Part shown: positions 1 through 7,932 of the stretch, piece by piece
Layout: the number at the start of each line of letters is the position of its first letter
Position numbering within the stretch: position 1 is the first letter of the stretch
Assembly (NCBI RefSeq): GCF_014643375.1
Contig: NZ_BMJJ01000003.1
Location: 62,001-126,000 of the forward strand
Direction: 5' to 3'
DNA length: 64,000 nucleotides
Source of the DNA: Aureimonas glaciei
GTDB lineage: Bacteria > Pseudomonadota > Alphaproteobacteria > Rhizobiales > Rhizobiaceae
Translations under genes and position numbers: made by a program
The notes under the pieces: generated by a model
Databases searched by the model: none
The model's input: only the letters and a program-made list of their open reading frames with translations
What the model was told of the DNA's origin: nothing

Positions 1-1323
1 TCGCAGCTGCCGCCGCCCGGCGACTGGCGGCAATGGCTGATCCTCGGCGGGCGCGGCTCGGGCAAGACGCGGGCCGGGGCGGAATGGGTGCGGGCGATGG
101 TCGAGGGCGTTTTTCCCGCCGCCACGCGCGTGCACGGCCGCATCGCGCTGGTGGCGGAAACGCTCGCCGATGCGCGCGAGGTGATGGTCGAGGGCGAAAG
201 CGGGCTCCGGGCGAATGTCGCGGGGCCGCGGCCGGTCTACGAGGCGACGCGGCGGCGGCTGGTGTTCGGCAATGGCGCCGTGGCGCAGATCTTTTCGTCG
301 GAAGACCCGGAATCGCTGCGGGGCTATCAGTTCGATGCCGCCTGGGGCGACGAGCTGGCGAAATGGAAGCATGCCGACGCCTGTTTCGACAATCTGCAGC
401 TGGGGCTGCGGCTGGGGGAACGGCCGCGGGCGCTGTTCACGACGACGCCGCGGCCGGTGCCGTTGTTGCAGCGGATGCTGGCGGAGGCGGGCGGGATCGC
501 GGGTGCGGGGGCCGCGGCGGCGGAGGCCAGCGGCGGCGGGTTTTTGGGCGGTGAGCCCCTCTCTGGCCTGCCGGCCATCTCCCCCCCGAGGGGGGAGAAA
601 GGCTTGCCGTCTGGGTCTGGTGGGACGGTGGTGACGCATATGCGCACCGACGAGAATGCGGACAATCTCGGGGCGGGATTCGTCGAGGCGATGGCGGCGC
701 GCTATGGCGGGTCGCGGCTGGGGCGGCAGGAGCTTTTCGGCGAGATGATCGCCGACCGCGAGGACGCGCTGTTCGACCGCGCCGGGATCGACCGGATGCG
801 GGTGCGCGCGGCGCCGGCGCTGCGGCGCATCGTCGTGGCGGTGGATCCGCCGGCGACGGCGACGAAACGGTCGGACGCCTGCGGCATCGTCGCGGCGGGG
901 ATTTCGGCGGACGGGACGATCTACGTGCTGGCCGATCACAGCCGGCAGGGGCTGAAGCCGCACGAATGGGCGCGGGCGGCGGTCGGCCTCTACACGCTTC
1001 TGGAGGCCGACCGCATCGTCGCCGAGGTCAACCAGGGCGGCGACATGGTCGAGGCGGTGATCCGCACCGTGGCGCCGTCCGCGCCGGTGCGCGCCGTGAG
1101 GGCCAGCCGCGGCAAGTGGGTGCGGGCCGAGCCGGTGGCGGCGCTCTACGAACAGGGCCGGGTCCGCCATGCCGGCAGCTTTCCCGCGCTGGAGGACGAG
1201 ATGGCCGATTTCGGCCCGGATGGTCTTTCATCCGGCCGCTCGCCCGACCGGCTCGACGCGCTGGTCTGGGCCGTGACGGCGCTCGCGGGACCGTCGGCCG
1301 AGCCGCGGGTGCGGGGGCTGTAA
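1..1323 (+). CDS. Phage/GTA terminase large subunit, 5' end outside window
   Basis: Large terminase: the ATPase-nuclease motor that packages DNA into GTA or phage heads. The reading frame is open from base 1, so the start codon lies upstream; 440 residues are visible. The Walker A motif GGRGSGKT is at visible residues 16-23 and a Walker B-like stretch (AAWGDELAKW) follows near residue 113. The C-terminal RNase H-like nuclease domain has VVAVDPPATA near residue 280 and ends with DRLDALVWAVTAL. The order terminase-portal-protease-capsid matches RcGTA g2-g5. The unusual part is a stretch of about 45 residues between LLAEAGG and VVTHMRTDENADN, containing SGLPAISPPRGEKG. It is encoded by a type A palindromic repeat that keeps the frame open. 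Whether the motor still works cannot be judged from sequence. Confidence 0.93.
   Translation, partial: SQLPPPGDWRQWLILGGRGSGKTRAGAEWVRAMVEGVFPAATRVHGRIALVAETLADAREVMVEGESGLRANVAGPRPVYEATRRRLVFGNGAVAQIFSSEDPESLRGYQFDAAWGDELAKWKHADACFDNLQLGLRLGERPRALFTTTPRPVPLLQRMLAEAGGIAGAGAAAAEASGGGFLGGEPLSGLPAISPPRGEKGLPSGSGGTVVTHMRTDENADNLGAGFVEAMAARYGGSRLGRQELFGEMIADREDALFDRAGIDRMRVRAAPALRRIVVAVDPPATATKRSDACGIVAAGISADGTIYVLADHSRQGLKPHEWARAAVGLYTLLEADRIVAEVNQGGDMVEAVIRTVAPSAPVRAVRASRGKWVRAEPVAALYEQGRVRHAGSFPALEDEMADFGPDGLSSGRSPDRLDALVWAVTALAGPSAEPRVRGL
551..603. repeat. Type A palindromic repeat, in frame inside the terminase gene
   Basis: This stretch carries CCCCTCTCTGGCCTGCCGGC followed by CATCTCCCCCC, then GAGGGGGGAGAAA. 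It is the same unit found between genes at 1349-1484, 4583-4743 and 9091-9140. The right half (CTCCCCCCCGAGGGGGGAG) can form a hairpin. No frameshift or stop results, so it is translated as part of the terminase. Confidence 0.85.
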
Positions 1324-1348
1324 GCCGCTCCAGGGAGCGGGAGGCCGC

Positions 1349-1484
1349 CGCTGCTTCTTCTCCCCTCCGGGGAGAAGTGGCCGGCAGGCCGATGAGGGGC
1401 GCCGAAGGCGGCGGCTCATCGCAACGGGCGCTCCCCCTCATCCCGCTGCCGCGACCTTCTCCCCGGAGGGGAGAAGAAGCAGCG
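1349..1484. repeat. Paired type A palindromic repeats in inverted orientation
   Basis: Two arms of 29 bp, at 1349-1377 and 1456-1484, are exact reverse complements of each other and each contains CTTCTCCCC/GGGGAGAAG. The inner segments (GATGAGGGG and CCCCTCATC) also pair. The block fills most of the 233 bp gap between the terminase and portal genes, which are normally close together in GTA clusters. It resembles the mosaic intergenic palindromes described in rhizobia and Brucella; the family name was not verified. Confidence 0.9.
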
Positions 1485-1556
1485 TGTGCGCTGTGGTCGT
1501 CCTTGGGCCGCGCCAGGCGCCGTCGTCATCGCCCTAGAGACATCACGGAGACACCC

Positions 1557-2798
1557 ATGGGACTGCGAAGCTTTCTCGCGGCGCGGCTGACGCCTGTGCC
1601 CACGGCGCCGGCGGAGGTGAAGAGCGTGCCGGCGGCGGGGACGCTGGTGTTCACCGGGGCGGTGCCGGATGTCGAGGGCGAGCGGCCGTACCGGGCGCTG
1701 GCGCAAGCGGGGTTCATGCACAATCCGGTGGTCTATCGCTCGGTGCGGCTGATCGCGGAGAACGCCGCGGCGATCCCGCTGCTGCTTTATGACGGCCCGC
1801 GCGAGGTCGAGACGCATCCGCTGCTGCAGCTCCTGCGCCGGCCGAATGGCGGGCAGGACGGGGCAGGGCTCGTCGAGGCGCTCTGCGGCCATCTCCTCCT
1901 GGCGGGCGACGCGTTTCTCGAACTCGTCGCGGTGGACGGCGTGCCGCGCGCGCTGTTTGCACTCCGGCCCGACCGGATGCGGGTGATCGAGGGGCGGGAC
2001 GGCTGGCCGGAGGCTTACGAATACCGTGTCGGCGGCAGCGTCCGGCGCATCGCGGCCGAGGGCGGCGCGGGCGCCGGCGAGGACGGGGCCGACGGTCACG
2101 GGCCCGGCGGTGCCGCGACGCGGGACGGGCCGGGACGGTTGCTGCATGTCCGCCTGTTCCATCCGCTGGCTGATAGCCAAGGTTTTGCGCCGCTGTCGGC
2201 GGCGCGGGCGGCGCTCGATTTGCACAATGCCGCGGCGCGCTGGAACAAGGCGCTGCTCGACAATTCCGCGAGGCCCTCGGGCGCGCTGGTCTACCAGCCG
2301 GGCGAGGCCGGCAATCTCTCGCCCGACCAGTTCGACCGGCTGAAGATCGAACTCGAGACGGGCTATACGGGCGCCGCCCGGGCGGGGCGGCCGATGCTGC
2401 TCGAAGGCGGGCTCGACTGGAAGGCGATGGGCCTGTCGCCGAAGGACATGGATTTCATCGAGGCGAAGAACCAGGCGGCGCGCGACATCGCTCTGGCTTT
2501 CGGGGTGCCGCCGATGCTGCTCGGCATTCCCGGCGACAACACCTATGCCAACTATGCCGAGGCCAACCGCGCCTTCTACCGCTTCACCGTGCTGCCGCTG
2601 ATCTCCAGGCTCACCGGCGCGATCGGCGACTTTCTCGCGGGCCATTTCGGCGCGCCGTCGCTCCGCCTCGGCTACGACGCCGACCGCATCGACGGCCTCA
2701 GCGCCGAGCGCGAGGCGCTCTGGGCGAGGATCGGCGCGGCGGGGTTCTTGTCGGACGACGAGAAGCGCGAGGCGGTGGGGTATGGGGTGCGGGCGTGA
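1557..2798 (+). CDS. Phage/GTA portal protein (HK97 type)
   Basis: The portal forms the dodecameric DNA entry ring of the head. The start is ATG 1557, behind CACGGAGAC, although the frame is open further upstream through the repeat block. It gives 413 residues, close to the usual size for GTA portals. Recognisable stretches are VVYRSVRLIAENAAAIPLLL near residue 58, HPLLQLLRRPN, ARPSGALVY in the middle, and the conserved portal region with FGVPPMLLGIPGDNTYANYA followed by EANRAFYRFTVLPL. A Gly/Ala/Asp-rich linker near residues 165-190 looks low in complexity and may be a lineage-specific insertion. It lies between the terminase and the small gene preceding the protease. Confidence 0.93.
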   Translation: MGLRSFLAARLTPVPTAPAEVKSVPAAGTLVFTGAVPDVEGERPYRALAQAGFMHNPVVYRSVRLIAENAAAIPLLLYDGPREVETHPLLQLLRRPNGGQDGAGLVEALCGHLLLAGDAFLELVAVDGVPRALFALRPDRMRVIEGRDGWPEAYEYRVGGSVRRIAAEGGAGAGEDGADGHGPGGAATRDGPGRLLHVRLFHPLADSQGFAPLSAARAALDLHNAAARWNKALLDNSARPSGALVYQPGEAGNLSPDQFDRLKIELETGYTGAARAGRPMLLEGGLDWKAMGLSPKDMDFIEAKNQAARDIALAFGVPPMLLGIPGDNTYANYAEANRAFYRFTVLPLISRLTGAIGDFLAGHFGAPSLRLGYDADRIDGLSAEREALWARIGAAGFLSDDEKREAVGYGVRA

Positions 2799-2804
2799 GG
2801 AAAG

Positions 2805-3500
2805 TCAGGCGCGGAGGGCATGCTCGATGGCGGCCTCGGCATGGAGCGCGGTGGTGTCGACGAGCGGCACCGCGCTGTCCTCCGGGCCGACCAGCAGCAT
2901 GATCTCGGTGCAGCCGAGAATGATCGCTTCGGCGCCCGCCGCGACGAGGCGGGCGATGACGTCGCGATAGGCTTGCCGCGACTCCGGCAGGACCTGCCCG
3001 GCCACCAGTTCCTCGTAGATGATGCGGTGAACGGTGGCGCGGTCGGCTTCGTCGGGGACGATCACGTCGAGGCCGTGGGTGGCCGACAGCCGGCCCTTGT
3101 AGAAATCCTGCTCCATCGTGAAGGCAGTTCCGAGCAGGCCGATCCGGCCGAAGCCGGCCGCCTTGATGCGCCGGGCGGTGGGATCGGCGATGTGGAGGAG
3201 CGGGATGCCGACCGCGGCCTGAACCTCCGGGGCCATGCGGTGCATGGTGTTGGTGCAGATCACGAGGACGTCGGCGCCGCCCGTCTCGAGCCGCCTGGCG
3301 GCGTCGACCATGCGCGCGGTGAGGCCGGCCCAGTCGCCCTGGCGCTGCAGCGCCTCGATCTCCGAAAAGTCGAAGGACCAGAGCAGGCAGCGGGCCGAGG
3401 CCGTGGGTCCGAGGCGATCGCGGACGCCCTGGTTGAGGATCCGGTAGTACTCGGCCGAGCTCTCCCAGCTCATGCCGCCGATGAGGCCGATCATCTTCAT
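2805..3500 (-). CDS. Aspartate/glutamate racemase family protein
   Basis: A PLP-independent amino acid racemase of the Asp/Glu racemase superfamily, 231 residues and full length. The two catalytic cysteines are visible: Cys82 in CTNTMH and Cys197 in GCTE. The N-terminus (MIGLIGGMSWESSAEYYR) is typical of the YgeA/RacX-like branch, which acts on free amino acids, so broad-spectrum amino acid or aspartate racemization is the likely reaction. MKM offers two possible starts, at 3500 and 3494. The gene is antisense inside an otherwise co-directional GTA cluster, between the portal gene and a small membrane protein gene. That is not part of the canonical GTA order, so it looks like a cargo gene. 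Confidence 0.9.
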   Translation of the reverse strand: MKMIGLIGGMSWESSAEYYRILNQGVRDRLGPTASARCLLWSFDFSEIEALQRQGDWAGLTARMVDAARRLETGGADVLVICTNTMHRMAPEVQAAVGIPLLHIADPTARRIKAAGFGRIGLLGTAFTMEQDFYKGRLSATHGLDVIVPDEADRATVHRIIYEELVAGQVLPESRQAYRDVIARLVAAGAEAIILGCTEIMLLVGPEDSAVPLVDTTALHAEAAIEHALRA

Positions 3501-3658
3501 AGCGGGTCTCCGTTCCCGGGGTCCGATAGCCCATCGCGCCGCGGCGCGAAATGGCGCGAGGCCTCTTTCGATCAGCGAACCGGCGCTGTGTGCTTGCGGG
3601 CGCCGATGCCTTCCGCCGGCGCCCCGCAGTCCGCCCCATCATTGCCAAGGAGAATGCC

Positions 3659-4009
3659 ATGTCCGCAGAACCGATGTCGGGCGTCGTCTGGGGCGCGAAA
3701 CTCGTGGGCGCAGCGGCGGGGTCGGCGATCTCGGTCGCCTATCTCCTGCCGCAGGGTCGGCGCGAGGCGGCGGCGCGGTTTTTGATCGGGATCGTCACCG
3801 GGCTCGCCTTCGGCGTCCCCGCCGGGCTGACGCTCGCCAAATATCTCGGCATCGACGATGCGCTCTCGCCCGGCGAACGGGCGATGATGGGCTCGGCGGC
3901 GGCGAGCCTGTGCGCCTGGTGGGCGCTCGGCGTGCTCCAGCGTTTCGCCGACGCGCTGTTCCGGGGGCCCGGCAGATCCGGTCCGCCGGCCGGGGAGGAC
4001 CGGCGATGA
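3659..4009 (+). CDS. Small GTA-cluster membrane protein (position of g3.5)
   Basis: A protein of 116 residues with about three hydrophobic segments (roughly residues 8-29, 40-60 and 77-95) and a charged Pro/Gly-rich tail. ATG 3659 is chosen because AAGGAGA lies 6-7 bases upstream; the longer open frame from 3551 has no such site. The stop overlaps the next start (ATGA at 4006-4009), so it is translationally coupled to the protease. Its place between portal and protease matches the small g3.5-like gene of alphaproteobacterial GTA clusters. I recall similar rhizobial proteins annotated as DUF6107, but could not check this. Function unknown. Confidence 0.75.
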   Translation: MSAEPMSGVVWGAKLVGAAAGSAISVAYLLPQGRREAAARFLIGIVTGLAFGVPAGLTLAKYLGIDDALSPGERAMMGSAAASLCAWWALGVLQRFADALFRGPGRSGPPAGEDRR

Positions 4010-4548
4010 CGGCACGGACGACCGCGCTGCTGGTCGCCGGCGAAGCCGGTGCGCCCGCGGGCATGATCCGGGGCTATGCGAGCCTCTTCGGCGTCGCCGA
4101 CCTCGCCGGCGACCGGATCGAGCCGGGCGCCTTCCGGGCCTCGTTGGCTCGGCGCGGGGCGCCGCGCGTGCGCATGCTCTGGCAGCACGATCCGGCCCGG
4201 CCGATCGGGGTGTGGACGTCGATCGGGGAGGATCGCCGCGGGCTGTTTGCCGAAGGGCGTCTGGCGCTCGATACGCAGGCCGGGCGCGAGGCCTTCGCGC
4301 TGATCGAAGCCGGCGCCATCGACGGGCTGTCGATCGGGTTCCGCACCCGTCGCGCCCTGCGCGAGCGCGGCCGGCCGGGGCGGCGACTGGCCGAGATCGA
4401 TCTCTGGGAAATCTCGGTGGTGACCTTTCCAATGCAGGACGGGGCGCGGCTGGATGTTCGGGCAGCTGAGGAGAGGCTCCTCGCCCGGCTGCGGGACGGC
4501 GCCGATCGTTTTGCGGTGAAGCCGGCGAACGCTTTGGCGCGCCGATAG
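4006..4548 (+). CDS. HK97 family prohead protease
   Basis: A serine protease that matures the capsid during prohead assembly. It has 180 residues, starting at ATG 4006 and overlapping the upstream stop by four bases. It opens with the family region GMIRGYASLFGVADLAGD and contains the catalytic candidates His61 (MLWQHD), Ser109 (IDGLSIGF) and a conserved acidic residue in LWEISVVTFP near position 135. This is the usual arrangement of HK97-type peptidase U35 enzymes. It corresponds to g4 of the RcGTA cluster, and the capsid gene follows after a repeat-filled gap of about 300 bp. Confidence 0.93.
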   Translation: MTARTTALLVAGEAGAPAGMIRGYASLFGVADLAGDRIEPGAFRASLARRGAPRVRMLWQHDPARPIGVWTSIGEDRRGLFAEGRLALDTQAGREAFALIEAGAIDGLSIGFRTRRALRERGRPGRRLAEIDLWEISVVTFPMQDGARLDVRAAEERLLARLRDGADRFAVKPANALARR

Positions 4549-4582
4549 GCCGGCGCCCCCTACGTCAGCCGATGGCGCGAGA

Positions 4583-4743
4583 CACCCCCCTCTGGGCTGC
4601 CGCCCATCTCCCCCTCAAGGGGGGAGATCGAGCGCGTCCCTGCGCGCGCTCCTTCTGCAACCTTTGCCGGACTGCCGACCCTTCAGGCCCGTCCGATCTC
4701 CCCCCCTTGAGGGGGAGATGGCCGGCAGGCCAGAGGGGGGGTG
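4583..4743. repeat. Paired type A palindromic repeats in inverted orientation
   Basis: The left arm at 4583-4630 and the right arm at 4694-4743 are near-perfect reverse complements. Both carry CTGGCCTGCCGGCCATCTCC or a close variant, plus CCCCCTCAAGGGGGG. The 63 bp centre is not conserved relative to the 1349-1484 element. The pair fills the protease-capsid gap, and the capsid RBS lies outside it. Confidence 0.9.
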
Positions 4744-4845
4744 AGGCAGGCCGCACCGGCGGCAAGCGGCGCGACCGAGCGCGGCGGCCAGAGCGCCCCC
4801 GACAGCAGAGCAACCGTCCATCCCGTTTCAACCAAAGGAGACGAC

Positions 4846-6099
4846 ATGCCCGAGATCACCCTGAGCGCGCCGGAGACGAGGGCGCAGACCGGTGCCGAGA
4901 GCGGCGAGATCGCTGCGGCCTTCGGCGAGTTCATGCAGGCCTTCGAAGGGTTTCGCGGCGCCAACGACCAGCGGTTGGCCGAGATCGAGAAGCGGATGAC
5001 GGCCGACGTCGTCACCGAGGAGAAGGTCGACCGCATCGGCCGCGCGCTCGACGAACAGGAGAAGCGGCTGGAGCGGCTGGTGCTGAAGGAGTTGAGGCCG
5101 CGGCTGTCCGGCGGCGGCGACGTGTTCGTCAGCGAGCACCGTCAGGCGTTTGATGCCTATGTCCGCGGCGGCGACGAGAACAAGCTGCGGCGGCTGGAGG
5201 AGAAGGCGATGTCGGGCCTCACCGGCGCCGATGGCGGCTTTCTCGTGCCGGAGGAGACCGAGACGGAAATCGGCCGGCGCCTGGCCGCGATCTCGCCGAT
5301 ACGCTCCATCGCCTCGGTGCGCACGGTGTCGTCGGCGGTGCTGAAGAAGCCGTTTGCGATCACCGGGGCGCAAACCGGCTGGGTCGCCGAGACGGCGGCG
5401 CGGCCGGGCACGACGGCGCCGCAGCTGGCCGAGCTCTCCTTTCCGACCATGGAGCTCTACGCCATGCCGGCGGCGACGAGTGCGCTGCTCGACGACGCCG
5501 CCGTCGACATCGACCGCTGGATCGGCGACGAGGTCGAGCAGGCTTTCGCGGCGCAGGAATCTACCGCCTTCGTCACCGGCGACGGCGTCGCCAAGCCGAA
5601 GGGTTTTATGACCTATCCGGTTTCCGCCGAAAGCGCCTGGAGCTGGGGTACGGTCGGGACGGTCGCGACCGGCGCCGATGGCGGCTTTCTCCCCGGCACC
5701 GGCACGGACGCGCTGATCGATCTCGTCTACGCGCTGAAGGCCGGCTACCGGCAGAACGCCAGTTTCGTCATGAACCGGCGCACGCAAGCAGCGGTGCGCA
5801 AGCTGAAGGACGCCGACGGCAACTATCTCTGGCAGCCGCCGGCGAGCGCCGGCGCGCGGGCGACGCTGATGGGCTTCGAGACCGTCGAGGCCGAGGACAT
5901 GCCGGACATTGCGGCGGACGCGCCGGCCATCGCCTTCGGCGATTTCAAGCGCTTCTACCTGATCGTCGACCGCCAGGGCGTGCGCGTGCTGCGCGATCCC
6001 TATTCGGCGAAACCCTACGTCCTCTTCTACACCACCAAGCGCGTCGGCGGCGGGGTGCAGGATTTCGACGCGGCGAAGTTTCTCGTCTTCGCCGGCTGA
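4846..6099 (+). CDS. Phage/GTA major capsid protein (HK97 fold)
   Basis: The major head subunit, 417 residues. ATG 4846 is preceded by AAAGGAG at 4834-4840; a longer open frame from GTG 4741 runs out of the repeat and is unlikely to be used. Residues 15-85 are charged and helical, like the delta/scaffold domain that the prohead protease removes. The mature part starts near SGLTGADGGFLVPEETETEI and ends with the typical FGDFKRFYLIVDRQGVRVLR and a closing FYTTKRVGGGVQDFDA. It corresponds to RcGTA g5. Confidence 0.95.
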   Translation: MPEITLSAPETRAQTGAESGEIAAAFGEFMQAFEGFRGANDQRLAEIEKRMTADVVTEEKVDRIGRALDEQEKRLERLVLKELRPRLSGGGDVFVSEHRQAFDAYVRGGDENKLRRLEEKAMSGLTGADGGFLVPEETETEIGRRLAAISPIRSIASVRTVSSAVLKKPFAITGAQTGWVAETAARPGTTAPQLAELSFPTMELYAMPAATSALLDDAAVDIDRWIGDEVEQAFAAQESTAFVTGDGVAKPKGFMTYPVSAESAWSWGTVGTVATGADGGFLPGTGTDALIDLVYALKAGYRQNASFVMNRRTQAAVRKLKDADGNYLWQPPASAGARATLMGFETVEAEDMPDIAADAPAIAFGDFKRFYLIVDRQGVRVLRDPYSAKPYVLFYTTKRVGGGVQDFDAAKFLVFAG

Positions 6100-6182
6100 T
6101 CGGCACCAAGTAACCGAGTGATCGAGCGGCCGGGCGGCGACGGCCGGCCGCTTTCCTTTGAAGGGACCAACGGAGAGCGGCG

Positions 6183-6743
6183 ATGACGCTGATCGATCTG
6201 GGCGGCATCGCCGCCGAGCCGGTGACGCTGGCCGAGGCGAAGGCCTGGTGCCGGATCGAGCGGGACGACGAGGACGCGCTGATCGCCCGCCTCGTCGCCG
6301 CGGCGCGCGAGACGGTGGAGCGCGAGACGCGGCTGGTTCTCGTGCGCCGGAGCTTCCGGCTCGTGCTCGATCCCGTGCCGGGCGACGGCTGGATCGACAT
6401 CACGCGGCACCCGCTGCATCAGGTCACCTCGGTCGTCGCCTATGACGGGGCGGGCGTGCCGACCGAATTCGGGCCGGGCGCCTCGGTGATCGAGCGGGCG
6501 CTGGGGATCGAGGCGATCCGGGTTTCGCAGGCCGTTGTAAGGGCGGCGGTGAATGGGGCCGAGATCGAATTCACGTCGGGCTTTGCCGTCGGCGAGGTGC
6601 CTGTGAATCTCGTTCTGGCGATGCAGCGCATCGTCGCTACGGCCTATGAGCTGCGCGGCGCGGTGTCTGCCGGCCTGCAGCCGGCCGTGGTGCCGGATGC
6701 GGCGCGGGCGCTGATCGCGCCGTTCCGGTGGGTTCGGCTGTAA
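6183..6743 (+). CDS. Head-tail connector (gp6-like adaptor)
   Basis: An adaptor protein that sits beneath the portal ring. It has 186 residues, with GGAGAG just upstream of ATG 6183. It begins with the family signature PVTLAEAKAWCRIERDDEDA, has a central beta region (PGDGWIDITRHPLHQVTSV) and ends with helices containing VNLVLAMQRIVATAYE. This matches the PhiE125 gp8 / HK97 gp6 connector family and RcGTA g6. The stop overlaps the next start (TAATG), indicating translational coupling. Confidence 0.88.
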   Translation: MTLIDLGGIAAEPVTLAEAKAWCRIERDDEDALIARLVAAARETVERETRLVLVRRSFRLVLDPVPGDGWIDITRHPLHQVTSVVAYDGAGVPTEFGPGASVIERALGIEAIRVSQAVVRAAVNGAEIEFTSGFAVGEVPVNLVLAMQRIVATAYELRGAVSAGLQPAVVPDAARALIAPFRWVRL

Positions 6744-7075
6744 TGGCGCCGCTGTTCATCGATCCCGGCCTCCTGCGGCGGCGGTCGATTCTCGAAGCGG
6801 CCGTCCCCGTGCCGGACGAGAGCGGCGGCGCGGCCCTGCTCTGGCAGGAGGTCGCGGAAATGTCGGTGCATGTCGAGCCGCTGTCGGTAGCGACGGCGGA
6901 GCGTTTTGGTCAGCGCGAGGCGGTGGTGACGCACCGCGTGATCTGTCGCGCCCGGCCGGAGGTCGACCGCGGCATGGCCTTCGTCGTCGGCACGCGGCGG
7001 CTGGTGATCCTCTCCGTGCACGACCCGGACGACAGCGGCCGCTATCTCGTCTGCCGCTGCGAGGAAGCGCGGTGA
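6743..7075 (+). CDS. Head closure / head-tail joining protein
   Basis: 110 residues. ATG 6743 overlaps the preceding stop codon and is preferred to the in-frame GTG at 6728. The sequence has the small beta-barrel pattern of the SPP1 gp16-like stopper family: an N-terminal loop (DPGLLRRRSILE), QEVAEMSVHVEPLSVATAER, and a C-terminal VVGTRRLVILSVHDPDDSGR. It corresponds to the stopper gene g7 in RcGTA. It precedes a short ORF that overlaps it by four bases (GTGA). Confidence 0.85.
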   Translation: MAPLFIDPGLLRRRSILEAAVPVPDESGGAALLWQEVAEMSVHVEPLSVATAERFGQREAVVTHRVICRARPEVDRGMAFVVGTRRLVILSVHDPDDSGRYLVCRCEEAR

Positions 7076-7290
7076 GACTGGTCGCGGCCATTCGGCTGGC
7101 GGGAAGGCTCGGCCGGCGGGCGCGGGCGCTGGGGCTCGAGGCCGCGCAGCGGCGGGCGCGCGACGCGGCCGGAGAGTCTCTCGGCCATCTCCCCTCCACC
7201 TCGCTGCTGGGCTTACTGCCGACCGATGTTTTTGAGGTGGCAGCTGGTGAGGATCCGGTGAGCGGGACCAGAAAGATTGACGTAAATTAA
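7072..7290 (+). CDS. Short ORF in GTA cluster, perhaps a truncated HK97 gp10-like gene
   Basis: 72 residues starting at GTG 7072, overlapping the head closure stop by four bases. The first 35 residues (MRLVAAIRLAGRLGRRARAL and on) are basic and helical, like the N-terminus of HK97 gp10-type tail proteins, which some phages and GTAs carry here. The sequence then becomes unlike that family and stops early. The change point at about 7175-7200 contains CTCGGCCATCTCCCC, which resembles half of the type A repeat. It may be a gene truncated by such an element, or simply a non-coding remnant. Confidence 0.4.
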   Translation: MRLVAAIRLAGRLGRRARALGLEAAQRRARDAAGESLGHLPSTSLLGLLPTDVFEVAAGEDPVSGTRKIDVN

Positions 7291-7375
7291 GCTTTGATTC
7301 ACTCGACAGGCCGGAACCATCACGCCATATTTCACGATATGAAGGCGTGAGAGGCAAGCTGAAGAGGATTTGGCC

Positions 7376-7786
7376 ATGGCCTATGCGAGCAGCGAATTGC
7401 AGTCGAGCATTTTTCGGACCCTGACCGGCGACCCGGCGCTCCTGTCGATGCTGGGCGGACCCAAAGTTTTCGACCGGGTGCCGGAGCGCGCCAGCTTCCC
7501 CTATGTGACGCTTGGGCGCACGACGGTCGTCGACTGGTCGACCGGCACCGAGGACGGCGCCGAGCACATTCTGACACTGCATGTCTGGGCCAAGGGCGGC
7601 GGCAAGGCCGAGACCTACCAGATCATGGACCAGGTGACGAACCAGCTGCACGACGCGCATTTGCCGCTCACCGGCCACAGCCTCGTCAATCTGCAGCTGC
7701 AGTTCGCCGAGGCGCGGCAGGAGCCGGAATCGGCGACCTATCACGGGATTTTGCGGTTCCGGGCGGTGACGGAGCCGGTGGCGTAG
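7376..7786 (+). CDS. Tail terminator protein (DUF3168-like)
   Basis: 136 residues. ATG 7376 has GAAGAGGA upstream at 7361-7368; a TTG two codons earlier is also open. The N-terminal LQSSIFRTLTGDPALLSMLG, the middle FPYVTLGRTTVVDWSTG and the C-terminal YHGILRFRAVTEPV are typical of DUF3168 tail-completion proteins, the position of RcGTA g8. These cap the tail tube at the head end. It is followed by a terminator-like hairpin before the tail tube gene. Confidence 0.88.
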   Translation: MAYASSELQSSIFRTLTGDPALLSMLGGPKVFDRVPERASFPYVTLGRTTVVDWSTGTEDGAEHILTLHVWAKGGGKAETYQIMDQVTNQLHDAHLPLTGHSLVNLQLQFAEARQEPESATYHGILRFRAVTEPVA

Positions 7787-7873
7787 GCAGAGCTTCAGGC
7801 GCCACCGGGGCTTTCTCGGTCGGAAGTGACCCAATAGTCGAGCTCGGGCGCGTCCTTCATTTCAGGCAGAGTT

Positions 7874-7903
7874 AAAAGGGCGGTCCGGCGGGCTGCCCTT
7901 TTT
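7874..7903 (+). terminator. Intrinsic-terminator-like hairpin inside the GTA cluster
   Basis: The inverted repeat AAAAGGGC (7874-7881) and GCCCTTTT (7895-7902) encloses a 13-base GC-rich loop and continues into a run of five T. It has the form of a rho-independent terminator reading on the + strand, between the tail terminator and tail tube genes. Confidence 0.6.
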
Positions 7904-7932
7904 CGTGGGCGAAACGGAAAGGGGAGGCCGGA

